From the NCBI GenBank assembly GCA_003993805.1, contig RSEF01000002.1, forward strand, positions 9,827,831-9,891,830: a DNA stretch of 64,000 nucleotides, in the 5' to 3' direction. Numbering within the stretch: position 1 is the first letter of the stretch; each line of letters starts with the position of its first letter. A model generated the notes under the pieces. That model was not told the origin of the DNA and searched no databases. It was given only the letters and a program-made list of their open reading frames with translations. The DNA comes from Himantopus leucocephalus. Its lineage: Eukaryota > Chordata > Aves > Charadriiformes > Recurvirostridae. Made by a program: the position numbers and the translations under genes. Positions 39,101-54,100 of the stretch are shown one piece after another.

Positions 39101-42100
39101 TAGTTATCCCCAGTGGCGCAGGTACAACACCAGTATCAGATACCCAAGTAACCAGGGCACATGAAGGGTCTTGAAGTTAACTCTCAAAACCATAAACCAA
39201 TGTGATTTTATTTATAGACTAAAACAGTGGCTGCAAGACAGTTGCAAATCTACCGCTTCTTCTGAACTAGCAGTGGCAAATTCCTTAGCTACATGGAGCA
39301 GTGTTCCTAGAAACAAACACATTTCTGTTATGCTACTCAAATACAAAGAAAATACACCCTTTTAGACATTGCCTAAAGAATCACGGTGGTGTAAGATCCA
39401 GATTGTTCCACGTTAGAAAAGCTGAATCCCAAAAACAGGGGTTTCCATATTTTTCTAACACAGTCCCCAGCAATTTACAATTTCTCTAGGCCAATCCAAC
39501 AGTAGGAACACAACAGGTTCACAGCACACTGATGTTCCTGGGGGAAAACAGCAAACATGCAGCGATTTCACAGCAGAACACAAGTAACAAGATTTGTGTT
39601 ATCAACTGAAAAAATCTTCCAAGGATGGAAGTCCGAAGGAATTCCTTAAAATGCATTCCACCACAGTACATAGTGAAGCACAGATCAGGCAGCTGCTGCT
39701 TTAAAACAGGAAAGCTTTTAAAGACACCACAAAAGTCTAAATGAACAAACATTGTGCTGGTTTTCAAAACGCAGTATGATTAAACATTCCTCCCAAGGAG
39801 ATAGACACTACAACAGACTACAAATGACTTTGGACAACTTGCATATAGGCCAGTCTAAGTTAGAAGGCAACTGTTCTATCTTTTGCCATCAAAGTCTTTT
39901 CTAAAAGTTTTGGCAAGCCTGTCTTTTGCTTTCTTTTATTATAGCTCTTCAAAATAATCCGTTGCCACAAAACCTCACCCAAAGTTTCTGGAATGTTTCT
40001 CCTTTCTCTTGTCACATCTGAGAGCCTAATTATTGTTCCTTCTTTCCGTTCAGTTTTGAAACGTAATCGTCCAGACTCTTCGTCATCATCCTCCTCTTCA
40101 TCAGATTCTTCTTTTGTTTCTTCTTGAAGTTCCAGAGACTCAATAGCTGCCTGAATCACAAAATACAGAGGACATGCAAACTGAAAAATCTGCTTTCTTG
40201 AGATCACTGATTGTTAAGAGACAAAATTTTCTTTAAAGGTCCCTTGGTACAAGTTTTGCTGGCATTATACATTATTCTCATACATAACTCAACAAACATT
40301 TAAGAGCTTGGTGAATTTTTTACAAATACAAAGATATGAAGTATATAATAAGCGTTATAGTAAAATCTACTGAGAAAACCCATTTTGCTGCAGTATTTAA
40401 GGGAATATGGAAACTCCAGATAGAACACCATCTGATTAGTTGCTACTCTTGCACAGAGTGACATTTTATCATTGAATTGATGAAGATGCAAACCTGGGAT
40501 ACTATCAGATTCAAGTAATACAAACACTAAATTACTATTTTTTTTTCCATTTGTTAACAATTGTCAGTGGCACGTTGTTAAAAAAGCCAAAACAAAACAA
40601 CAAAACCATATAACCTTACATCCCAATTTTAGTCCTCTAGATATGTATAACTGTATTTGTCTTTACTTTTTCTACTCCTTAAATATTTCCCAGTTTTAAT
40701 TCAGCAACTGATTAAGAGAGTGGAGAACAGGACTGGATAAAATTTGAATATGCTAAATTTGTATATTGAAATGCTACTTCCTTGTCCTCATTTAAGAACA
40801 TTTATTTAGATGAAACAATGTCCCAAATGAAAATGGATCCCTTGCCTTCAAATTAAAAAAAAAAAGGAAAAAAAATCAATTTCATTTTCCTGTGCTGGCA
40901 TGATGAAATTAACATGCAGAATGTTACACAAGTTATATTTGATTTCTAGAGCTGAAAATTAGAAGTGTTCTAATTAGTACGATTTTCCATAAAATATTTG
41001 GTTAGCATGTATTTTCTTATTTCTTGTGCAAGTCTACTTGCTCATTTCTTAGAGCCAGCACATGCATGTTAATTCTTCACAAAGCCACTAAATACATCAT
41101 AACTTTTATGTTGCTTGAGGACAGTTAAAAAATGAGTGAAATATAACATGTAAAAAATGGTTTAATCTTCTAATTAACCAGACTGGTGCAGTAATTTATA
41201 TGAGAAAAGCACAGCAAGCACGTCTGTCAGGCAGACAGATACTAAGCCACAAATCAAGGAAAAGACCTGATGGTAAAATGGTGCAAGAGACTGCAAATTT
41301 CCTTACGCAGGAGCTCAACTTCATCCAAAACCAAAAAGAAACATGGGAAGCAAAATAATAAACAGGATCTGGCCAGACAGTTTCTACTTTAAAATACAGC
41401 ACACCATATGAACTCAAGCTCAAAGGTACTCCAACTTTGGTCTGGTGAATAAGTGATCTGTATACTTAGTTACTGGCCTTTAATGGGCTACTGATCCCAC
41501 ATTATTTTCATTTTATTATCTCCTTATCTCAGAATGTGTTTTATCCATTCCAGGCAAACATTCAAGTATTACATTTCCTGACCTCACAAAAATGCTCTAA
41601 GATTTAGCTAAGAAAATAGCTTAAGTTTATAAAAAGCGTCAAGGCTTATATTTAAAAACAATATTTATTTTTATGTAACAACTATATCGTATAAAAAAAT
41701 GCAGCTAAAAACAGCAGACAGGATAGCAGGCAAAAAAACCCCACAAACCTTCAAGACTGAAAGAAATCCAAACCTCAAAAGCAAACCCAGATTGAGCACA
41801 ACTGGTCTGATTAACATATCCATATACAATCAAAGCACCTCTGAAGACAGGCAGTTGAGACTCATGGAACAGAGGAGGGATGTTAGCAAGGAAAGAAATG
41901 TTAACATGGTTTAATAAAAACAAACAAAAACAAGGCAGAAAGACGAGGCTAGCATTTTACTTTCAAAAGAGGGACTCCCAAAAGAGAAAGGAGTAGCAAT
42001 ATCTCTATCAAATCTAAGTTTTTAAATATCATAAACCCCATAATTTTACTGTCTTAATGCTTGTCTTTAAAAACTTTTCCATCAGGATTTGGAAGTCAGA

Positions 42101-45100
42101 ACTGGAGTGGCTGTTTTGCAAGACATGCTCTCTCACTACGCTGAGCCTCCTGCTTTACTTTAGAGCATAAACACCGCCACATCCACTCTCTGTGTCCATG
42201 ACCCTTAAAAGCAACGTTGGAATTCCAGTTTTTAATCATCACAGACTGGTCTCAGTCATGTAATCTCATCTGTGAGTCCAAAACTTACTTGTGCAAGGCT
42301 GTATGTGTGGCTCAGACTGCAGAATCAGGACTAGAATAGTTTCTGCAGTCTGCATTGTCCTGAAAAATTTTGCAATGGTTTAATGAAATGCTATAGAAAA
42401 TACCTGTGGCAACTCTGTTGCCTTTTGATAATTATTCATTCAAGAAAAAAAATATCCATTCTAATAAAAAAAAAATGGAAGTTATAACATACTACAAGAC
42501 AAATACTTTCCTGTGCAACAATAAAAAAAACATTTCTCAAACTTTTCTAGACCAGCACTATTCTATTCTTAGCCACTTATACCAATTCTGTAGTCTTCTG
42601 GGTCTAACTCACTTTATTCATCAGTATAATGCTCATGCCACCTATTAACAAACAGCAGCCTTACAAGCATTAAATATCAAAGAAAAAAAAAATAAAATCA
42701 AAGGAGCTAATGAAAAAGCAGGCACAGGAAAGGCAGTGCTCGAGAATGCTAACTGACCCATGTCCAAGTCTGATTACACGTATTATTGAGGGATTTATAT
42801 TAGTTGCGATGGAGACACAAACACGTCTGACAGCCAACCATATGTTCTCTACATATAGCTCCAGGAAAGGTTATCTGAGCTGTGTAGGAGCATACACCCT
42901 TCCTCCGCAATTTGTTCAGTAGTTGTAGCATGCAAGACTACTTCAGATCATCTTTTCCAACTTCCAGCCTAACACAATGAGTTGTTTTGCCAAAATTACA
43001 GTGTATGAATGGATTCTATGCTTCAAAAGAAATTTATACAGGAAAAGACAAGTGCAGACAGAATTAATACATACTAGTACTTACAGGATTCTATTTAATA
43101 CTTGCTAATCGTTAATATCTCTGCATATACATGAACAGTCCTTGAACAGCCTCTTGAGGTCCCCTGACTGGACTACCCAGCCAAGGCTTTTTAGCAGCAC
43201 TCCTCAAAGGGAGCTTAACATTTCCCATTATGACACCTTGCACAAAGCTACCGAAGAGCTTTGCTGACTCTTCCTTATGAAGAAAAACAATGACCTCTCT
43301 TCTATCACAAGGTCAGAGTTTTCTGCCATCCTCATTAAATAATTATGCCATAAATCCCAGTCACTGACCAGAACTCCCCACACTGGGTTGTGATCTGCTA
43401 TGGAGCAAGAATGAGTGCTCCTGCTCCGAAGAGCTTGCCACAGTTGCAGGACTGGTAACAGACATAGCCCAAGGAAAGAAGGAGAAAACACCAGTCAGCA
43501 TGATAAATGCCGGTCTTAGCACAGGATCCTCCTAAAGATGGGACTGTCAAGTGTTCTGGAGAGCTTTGGGCCAGATGTACAGAACAGGTAAGCATTGTAA
43601 AAGCTAAACCAGACTCCTTCCATGTGAAATATTGTGAAGGTGAAATGATAAACTTTTATTAACTAGCTAGATAAGCAGTGGAGGCTTCTACCAGAGGCTA
43701 ACACCGAAGCAGCAGCAACTGCTGCTTGATCAGGGATCAAGAAATAAGAGAGAGCAGATAAAAGGATGTTACACCTACTCCAAGGGCACCTCCACTCCAC
43801 AGATGAAAAATGGGAATAAAAACAAACCTAAGAGCTTCCAAATATGTTTAAAACTTGGCTGGTTTGATCTGGACTCTTTTCATCATTTTCCTCCAGGCTG
43901 AGAGGTAGCATCTTCAAACTTGAACAAAAGAACTAAAATGCAGAAGTTCAGACTAAACACAGACAGAACAATCTCTCAAACTGACACATTGGCCCTTTTT
44001 TTTCCTCCAAGACTGTATTCTATCAAAAGAAAACCAGTATGCAGCACTTCTTCATGAAATATTTTCTTAAGTCTTCATCATTTCTTATCAGTATAACTCA
44101 AAACATGGTTTAAATTTACACAATGAGAAACCCCCTATCACATATTTCACAGGAGGTTAGTTCCAATATAAAACAAAGAAACCATGAATTCTGATTTTAG
44201 GAGGTTACATTTTTATGAACATTTTGTACAAATAATTAGTGATATTATTCTTCTAAAAATATTTAGGACATAACTCACGTAACTGACAGTTTTACCACAC
44301 CTATTTGCTGCTGAAATTTCTGGATATTAGGTTTTGCTTTGAGACTTAGGAAGGCAAAAATATTTTCTGAAGCATTGCTACATTTTTCAAGGAAGCTCCA
44401 CAGTGTTTTTTATTCAAAATCCAAGTTCTAAGCACTGTTTCAAACTAAATATCAAGTGAAAAAGCATGCTTTGAACCTGATCTGGCCAAGGACACAAACT
44501 TTTCCTGCCTCCTCCTCACACCTCCCACCTGAGAACCACTCTTAACAGGTCTCTCGCCTCCTTTACTCGCCAATTTCCCCTCATCATGTTCCAGTTCCCC
44601 AGCCAGTCAGCTTTTCTCTTAGTTTACAAAATTTCTTCATGCGGTATAATAAGAAGCTTTATTTGGTTTTAATGTGGAAACTGCTTAAAATACAACTCTA
44701 CCAAACACTTTCCCTACCAGCTCGCTCTCAGTTATTCCGGTGCCAAATTTCAATCAAGAAATAACAACGCTATTTATTTGTAGCACATCTACTACAGCTC
44801 CATTTTTGTGTTACATTTTCTACAGGAGAATGCCAACAACCACCCTTGTTTACAAGCAGTGAATGCTATGGGATTTAAGGAGCAATGCTCTTACATAACA
44901 CTGGAATAAAGAACAAAACTACTCAGAGCTGGAGGCATGCACCTTACCATATAATAAAAAGAAGCGCATACTCTACAAAATTCTCTCTTGGTGGCATTCT
45001 CATTTGGAAAAGTGCAATTGTGAGCCTACAGACAAATGTAAATAAACTACATATGAAATAATAAAGGAATAAAAAGTGCTATTTAGGAAACTAGAAACCT

Positions 45101-48100
45101 GTGGCGATGTGCAAGCCATCAGAATAAAGCCAGGATGTAGATTAACTGAATAAAGATGTGGCCAAAATGTTCATAATGTAATGTGAACAAACTCTCTAAA
45201 AGCTCTATCAACGAAATCAATTAAAAACTTGCATTGATGTTATCTTTTGAATGAAATGAATTAAATTGTGCATTGGACAAATTTAGACAACGTGATTATT
45301 ACAGAATTCTCACTAGTTCATACTCTAAAAACGAAGCTGTGGTTTTTTAAAGCAGTAAGTTTGCCAGTGAATCCCAGCTATATACTTAATTTTACATGAT
45401 GTGTGGTGCTTTCATCATCTCATATACACTGTGGCTGTAGATAGCACAAATTATCAGGTTGCTTTTAAAACACCAGAAGGAAAGTGTAGATAATCCAGTG
45501 AATGAACAAAAAGTGTTGAAGTGTTTCACAGTTCTTTGGAAGGGCAGATTTAACACTTAAGTAGTAGGAAATTAACAATGTTTAAGGTATGTTTGGTGTA
45601 AGATGTCATGTTTGCAACAGCAAAGACTGAACAATGCAGATGCCCCTTTTCAATGCATCTCTCTTCACCTACCAAAGAATGTTGTTATAATGTTTGATAT
45701 AACTAGAGAGTATCATAGCACACCCATTTGTTAGAACTTCATAGAACGCTGCTGCGTCTTTGAGGAATTAATTTCCTGATGAGTTAAAGCTCCAAAGAGG
45801 GAACATACTCTGACTACACTTCCCAGCAGGTAATCCATTCAATCCTATTTAATTAAGAACTGGAATAAAAGTAATATTAAAGCAGATTCCTGGTGGGGAA
45901 AGGAAAAAATCCCACATCAAAAACTTGCTACAAATTAATAGCAACATTAATAGCACTGTTCTGGGCTATAACCAGTGAACATACACTTGACAGTTTTTGG
46001 CATAAGCTTTCTTCTCACAAATGAAGGAACTCGTCTTTCTTCCTAATCAAAGAATTAAGATAAACTTCACAGAAATTTCAGTCCCAACACAACTTCTTTC
46101 AAAACAACACACAATCTGAACTTTGTCTTTCTAACATACAGAACCTTCCGTGCTCACGCTCCTTCTCAAATTGGAATACCCAAGAACTGTATCTACACTC
46201 CCAGCAGCAGCATATAATCCATCTGGAATGTGAGGCACAATAGCTTTTAGAGCTTCAACATACAGCTTGCAGTATTACTATCATTCTCCTACCCAAACAG
46301 GTCCCTGAAGTTTCTAATGTTGACTTTAAGATTAAATATGAATATTTTGAGCACTCCCTTATGATTCTTATCCCAAGGGGGAGAGGGGATCTGATGTATC
46401 TGAGCAATCTGGTCTAGTGGGACGTGTCTCTGCCTATGGCAGGGGGGTTGGAATTTGATTATCTTCAAGGTCCCTTCCAACCTAAACCATTCTATGATTC
46501 CATGAATATAGATGCTATCATAATTCATCTTATAGAAAAAGTAATACCACCGCTAATTCAACATCAGCAAAGTTGCATCAATTCTTACCCAGCAAAGTGG
46601 GCAATTCTACAAATTCAAATTCTGAAACAACTAGTTATTTTAAGTTTTCATTAAATTCAGAACATACCTCTTCTGATTCATTTGTTATTGTCTGAGATTC
46701 TTCCAGCTCTTCATCAGCTGTATATTCTTCTTGTTCTTCCATTCCTTGCTCATTATATGATTGCATGTAATCTTCATCCTAAGGCAGTAACACAAGAAGG
46801 TGAACAGACATAGGCTAACTCTACAGAATAGCAAGCCTGTTAAAAGATGGGGTCTGTATGCAATGTTACTGTTTCCAGAACTCAAAAAGAAGTACTGTAT
46901 CTATCAGAACTGTCAATTATAATTATACCTTTTATGTCATGTCACTTAACAGGGCTTTTAACTAGACAATAATTTCAGTATTATCAAAAACGTAACCAAA
47001 ACAGCTTTCACCTGAGATCGCAGCAATGTCACTGAGATCCCATCTGCTACTGTGGCCCATCTACTTCTGTACTTCTACACCCTTTGATTACAAATTCACA
47101 AAGTAAACACTGCAGTACTTTTTTTACCAAAGGAAACATGCATCTATAGCACATATAAATCAACATCAGATTTTACCCCACCAAAAATACGAACATTCTT
47201 AAAACATTCTGCAAGTGCTTACATATGAATGGGTTCAATTCTGAACAATTATGAATACAAAATGAGAGCAAACCTTTCTTAAGTTGCTTGTATTTAGAAC
47301 ACCTCACTGATCATGTACAGTTTTAATTAAGATTAAATCATTTCACTAGCAATTAAAGCCAGGGCATGTTCTCTAATACACTGCTTAAATTATATTGAAT
47401 TATGCAGGTGACATTTTCTGAACTAAGGTCCAATCTCTTTATTCAGGTTTAGACAGTTCTCAGTTACAAAAAGGATGAACGAGCAGGACATCAATCACTT
47501 TGGGATATTAGCACCTTAAAGATGTCTTTAGCAGGTCAATAATCTTTTCACCTTCGAAGGACTTTATCAGATCTTGTCTAAAGCCTGGATAAAAGCTTTT
47601 GCATTAAGTACTTCTAACAATTGGCAGTGTATCTCCACCACACAAAGCTGTTTTCTTCCTTAAGGATACAATCCTCAAGGTCATGATTCTCAACTGCCTT
47701 CCAGCATGACAAAGGAGCATTACCTACCGCCAAACAAGCTGTCAACACAAACTTTGTCACAGCCTAGATAAAGAAACTGGCAGACAGTGATAATAGGTCT
47801 AATTTCCCCTCCTCCCTAGGGAGGTAAACAGATTTCAAATCAGTCTAAAACCCTATGCACATGAAGCAATGTTATCTTTGAAGATACAATAGAAAGAAAC
47901 TCACTGGAAATTCATCTAGGGGTTCATTGATTTCAAGGTCTAGCACTTCATCTTCTTCTCCAGGCTCTTCGCCATATTCTATTTGGTCTTCTGTCAGTTC
48001 AGGATCATTGCCTTCATAATGTCCTTCCTCTGCATACTCTGAAGCATATACTTCAGGTGCTTCAGATTTGTCATAAACAATTTCATCTTCCCCTTGGTCA

Positions 48101-51100
48101 TACTCAGACTCATGTTCTATTGATCGATCGTTGATGGTCTCAGAGAGTTCGTATGATGCATGAAGCATGCTAGATGTAGCATTGAGGCTAACTGTGACAC
48201 CTTGAGAACTATGGTATAGGGGGGAAAAAGAAAAACCAGAGGTTGAAATGTAACAGTCATCTACTCACAAAGATTTAGCAAAACAAAGCCAACAAATACA
48301 AACTCTCTAAGTTGGTGGATAAAATTATACCTCACACACTATTTGACTCCATGCCATATTCTCATAATGCATACTGTACTGCAGCTTATCACCAGCTGCA
48401 GGCTATTTGACCAGGGGAATCAAACCAACCAGATGGTTTAGCAGGTCAAACTGGCAAAACTCCTCCTTGGTAACCAAAGCAGACTGGATTCAGTTTTAAT
48501 TCCAAGACTAACAAAAAATACACAAAATTACTATAACTGCATCTATTTCCCCAATCTTTCAAAATAAGATAGTAAATTATTTTTTAACTAAAAGCATTAA
48601 CATTGTTCCTTCTTGAGTATCTTGAATTCAAACTTACACTTTTGACAGATTTAATGTTCTACTCAAAATATATAGTCAAGAACTGCCATTTAAATGCCTA
48701 AGACATTCTGAATTAGTATCGGCACAAACTCTGAAAAAAAGCAATCAATATAAAAGCTGGAAAGATTATCATCTGGAGGAAAAGCAAAACTCGGAACGTA
48801 CTGTTTACAACAGCTAGTGCAATCAATACAAAAGAGTGACTAACCAACTGCAGACTAGTTATAAAAGCTGGGGGGTGGGAGCTCTTAATGATTTGAGGGC
48901 TCTGGATACAAGGAAAACAAAGACTTTTTTGTTTTTAATTACATTCTTAATATCCACTATTTTCATAAGTTTGGGGGAACAAGATCCAGGCAGCTTTGAG
49001 CTACTTGCATCTATCAGGGAAGATTTAACACGAAAACCAAGACGTTATGCAGGATTATCATTATCCTCCCAACTATAGAGGCATAAATGAGTTTGAATGG
49101 AAATACAGGGAGAGGGGAAAGGAGTGGAGCAAGGGTCTCATAACCCGGCAATAAAACTGCTAAAAATGCAAGACCTCTCTACAGAAACCTGCTTCCACTG
49201 AGCACTATTATCACACTTCAGATACTTTCTCATCACTTGTGCAGTCATGTGCTGCCCAGGGTTCACACGGAGGAAATCCAGAGAAGAAACAGAAAGGACT
49301 GTAACCGGGATTCCCCATTTTGAAGGGAACACTCCAACCGTCACTCCCACAGGGAGGAAAACAGCACCCAATGCAGAGATTAATGGTCTGAGATATCTCA
49401 CCACACCCTCATCAATCCAACACAGGGACAGGACTCACCCTAATTCCAGCCAAGGATAGAAAGGAGATCTCAGAGCAACATATATACAGTACACATACAT
49501 ACACATATGTGTATGTATATTTATAACCCTTGAGACGACATGCCTACATAGCACACGACAAGTAAAGGAAAAGCTGGCAAAACACACAGGCCATTAAAAG
49601 CAGTAGTGGTATGGCATCACTTCTGCATCACAAGCACCTTCCTTCCCCCTTCAGTCCAGCTTGAGCCAAGACACTTGTTTTGACTTGTAATGCCCATAAT
49701 TCAGTTGCGAAGCTGTATCGTCACTGAGTATTCACAGGGCAGAATCCTCAGTAAAATCCCAGGGAAATGCCTGCTCAAGCCTATAAACTCTGTACAAAAT
49801 TTTCTGCTGTGTAATTGTACACAAATATTTAATCCACAAATCAAGCCTTACAAACTATAAAGCTCCCCTGCTCAGGATCTTCAGAGGTAAGACTTTTTTT
49901 TTTTTTTTTAAAAAGAATGATGTCAGAAAAGGACTTTATAAAAGAAGGAAGCCTACAACGATACCAGTAAGGCACAGAACAAGAGCTTCGTAAGTAATTA
50001 TAAATAATTCTAAATGTACAGGAGATGACACGGTTTCTTCTTTATAAGATTTTTAATAGATTTGACTTAAATTTATTAGATTCAAATAAACAAAAAATTA
50101 TTCTACTCAAATGCTAACGATGCTACTAAACACATTATATATACATCATTAAGTTGCTGGCGAGATAAACAACAAAACTATTTTAACCAATAACTTCAGT
50201 TTAGTAGTTATTAGTTATCAGCAGTAGTAGTCATTAATAGCTTTGAGTTATCCAAAACACAAGATTTAGAAAAGAGATACCGGAATTCTTGTTCCTCTTC
50301 ATTGTCACTTTGCAGAAGATCATCATTCAGCTCTTCATCTGACAAGTCTGACTGATTCTAGGTTTCAGAAAAAGTCAATCATGAACATAAAAAAAGGATG
50401 TAAACTTTTAACTAAGTACTGAAACTACTGAAACTTCTTAACACTAAGTATTTTTTATGAAGAACAAATCCCAGGCTAAGAGTATATCTTCAATGAAATT
50501 ACCTAATTCAATGACAAAAAATACGCTACACAAGACAACAAATCTGAAAATAAATGTGACAGTCTTACAAAAATTTACATAACTCTGCCTAGCTATCAAT
50601 GCTTTTCACTGATGCATTCCTACACATAGCCAAAGATGACAATTCACTTGAGAAGTACCAGGAAGAAAGAGAGGTTAGCTTCAGTGCTCTTGTTTAACTG
50701 CTTTTTGACCTTGATGCATTATGCAAGTCAAGAAAAACTACTAAATTACTACAGTTTCTAGAGAGCAGAGATAGTTACGAGACTGGAGGAAAGTATATGA
50801 TGATATGAAAAAAATTGAAAAACCATAATTAGTTTGTAAGTGAAGAAAAAAATGGAAGAAAATATCATGCCTTTTCTGAACTCCTCCTAATTTGCCTATC
50901 ATACTTTCAGGTTTGGTTTTTGTTTTTTTTAAAATAATTACCCACTAGGATAGAGATAATTGTTGCTCAGCAACATTATTTCCATCCCCTAAAGTAATAG
51001 GGGCAGAAAGGTTATACAAGGGTAGATTTATCTAGAAGTACTGGGATGAGATTAAGTAGAAGCAAGTTTAGCCTAAATAGCTCAGGGAAAACTTCCTCAC

Positions 51101-54100
51101 AAGTCTATTATTACTCTACCATATGAGTCCACACCCACTGATACTGCTCAGAGCCCTGTAAGAAGGAAAACTGAAAACAAGAATAGAAAGAGCACAAGAA
51201 CGCATAATACATTGGAGAAATTTAGTATTGGGTAGTATTCATATGGATTATTTTTTTTTTTTTCTTTGGTAAGATAAGCAAGCATCTATCAACTCACGTT
51301 TCAACTACAAAGACATATGCAATGTTAACTGCTTGTATTTTTGATAATTGCCTAACACACATCTGCAATCCCTATCCTCCTGGAATTTTAGTTTATTTTT
51401 TAAACCAGTACATGAGACAAAGGAACTTCCTACCTTTAACTGGGATTACGTACAGAATAATTTCAAGAAGCTAACTTCCAACATTTAGAGTGTGATTATA
51501 AAAAGCTACATCAATTTTAACTCAACTTTTACCAGATCTGGGTTTCTTAACAAACCTATTCATCTCCAACTACAACGTTAAAAACTTTCAGCAGATAAAG
51601 TGGAGAAAGAGGTGACTAGCCAGTTTTGATTTCCCAAACAGAAGCCCTGTTTTCTCCTGCAGGTATCTGGCACATCTAAACATACGTTTAGTTCTTTTCA
51701 TACACTTCAGTTTTGGAAATAGGTATCAGAGTGAGGAGTCCATTGCAGACATGGGGGGACTCGTTTATATTCTCCAATGCTAGCTGCTTCCATATTCTTC
51801 CCTCACTGTAGAAGGGGAAATCCTCCACCTACTCGTTAGACAAAGTAGTAGTGGATTGTGTGCAGTGAGTGGATCTTTAATAGACACCACTGATTGCTTT
51901 TTTATTTACTCTCTGGTAAATACTGCTGGTATTTTGATGAGTAACTTTTAATAGCCAGGAAACTGGCAGTTGAAGTGAATTCTCCAGAATGCTAATCAGC
52001 ACTCAGGAGGCATAAATGGGGTTTCTGTTTTGGTTTTTTTTTTTTAATTGTTAAGTCAATATGAGCTACAGAGAAACTGATTTTGAGAACCATCTCCTTT
52101 TTGAACTGTGTGCTATGAGAAGAAATACTACCTCAGGAAAAAAAAATTCTAAAAGTTTTATTTTAAAAAGCCACACCTGGAGGTACTTCACAAAAGGAAA
52201 TGAGCTCTGGGTGCAGAGCGCTCTGGCAACAAAGCAAATCTCAGGTACTTGTGGCTGTCAGGCTTTGGGGAGGTGACCGTAAGACCCATAAAAGGCCACA
52301 CCAAACAACTGAAGTGGGTAAGTTGAACAACATTCACATTTTAGTATCTGTAACAATTCACTTCAGTGCACATCTCTTACCTTTTTGCCAGTTAGTAAAT
52401 CCTCTCCAAGCAAGTCATCATCAAGTTCACTGGAAAACATTAACAAATTTAAGAAGTAGAACCTTAGAAAACAGAAACAAACACCATATAGGGTATACAC
52501 CTTAAAAAACTAACTTGAGGAGAGTTGTTGTTCAGGCTGCACAAAGCTTTCCTTTTAGCAAAGCATTCTGCAAGTTGAAAAAGGAGATATATATATTTTA
52601 AATGAAACAATAAACCAGACATATTAAGTAAGACCGTTCCTTCATCTCTGTATGCTCTCCTTTCCTTATTCCTCCAACTATAACACAGCACATAGACCTA
52701 GACAAAGTGTAGGCATTTAAAACACGGTTAGCTAGGTCCCCACTCTAGATCCTTCACGTCAAGGCTGCTTGGGCATATTGCTCAAATTGCTGTTTCCCAC
52801 CTCTGGAGAGAAGAAACAAGTGAGAAATCTCAGTCTACAGGGCACCCATGTGGCCCAAGCTGCACTTCAGCAAGGAGGCACTGGGAGGCCAGCTCGAGTG
52901 GGAGCCACTTCGGCCTAGATCTTTCATAAATACTTTATTCCCTCCTCAAGTTGAGGGTAAGGCCAAACAGACATCTGTAGGATGACAAAAATCAAATGCA
53001 TGTCTCACCACCTTTGTAAGTGTGGCTAAAAATTCAGGAAGCATAGAAATACCTGGCTTACAAAACTTCGCCATCACATAGCATCTGTCCCATAAATAAG
53101 ATGCAATACAAAGAACTGCAGTCCGGCTGAGTTAAACTTTAGGACAACTGCTTAATCTCATTCTTCCTTCAGTGAAAGAATTATCTAGTGACAGGAACAA
53201 ACAGATTCCCCCTTCTATAATAAACACTTATTACTGACAAATGCCTGTATTAGAGGATGCATGTCCTAATATTGAAATGACATGCCAGTGAGTTGAAATA
53301 CGAGCTGTAATTCAAGAATGTGAACCTATTTCTACTTGCACACCTTAAAAAAAAAAAAAGAAAAAGGCCTTAGATACTACATTCATAACATAAAAACTAC
53401 ATAAAAATTAAATACCCAAAGTGATAATGGCCTATATGAACAGAATGGGAATACGTGTAAGAGCTCTTTAGGACTACATAGGAAATACTTGAAAATAGGG
53501 AAGCCAGTCCCAAGACATAAATCAGTGCTAAAACTTGTTTTTGCAGATGGATACATCTCTTTTGGAGCTGGTTACTGTACAGATAATGCAGGAGTGGGAA
53601 TGAAAATCTTGTGGGCCAGAAGAGAACAGATGATATTCCAAAACAGCACTACATAGCACGTTATCATCAGTACACAGTATTTGTCCATAGTTACTGATCT
53701 CAAACAGTTCCAGGAATGACTGAACATTAACAAATAGCAATTGTTTTGTGCTCACTGCAATACTAACAAGGGGACATAAGACATCATACATCCCAAAGAG
53801 CAAACTGACTAGAATTTAAGCCCTTTATTTCAGAGAGAAAACTGTATGTAACAGAAGTGGTTTCAGAAGAATTTAGACCCAAAACTGAAGTATGGAAAAG
53901 TCACTATCTCTTCATCTGCCAGTAATCTGACAAATGCACCAAAAGGTTTGAAAATACTTCCCAGCGCTATGGTCCACGACTGACAGCTTTTAATAAAACT
54001 GCACTAGAGAATTCCAAAAGACAGCAAGAGCATGTGTTATAACAGGATTCAAAGACAAAAAGCAAGTTCAGGTTGCAAGAAATTCACATCAAGAAGGAAC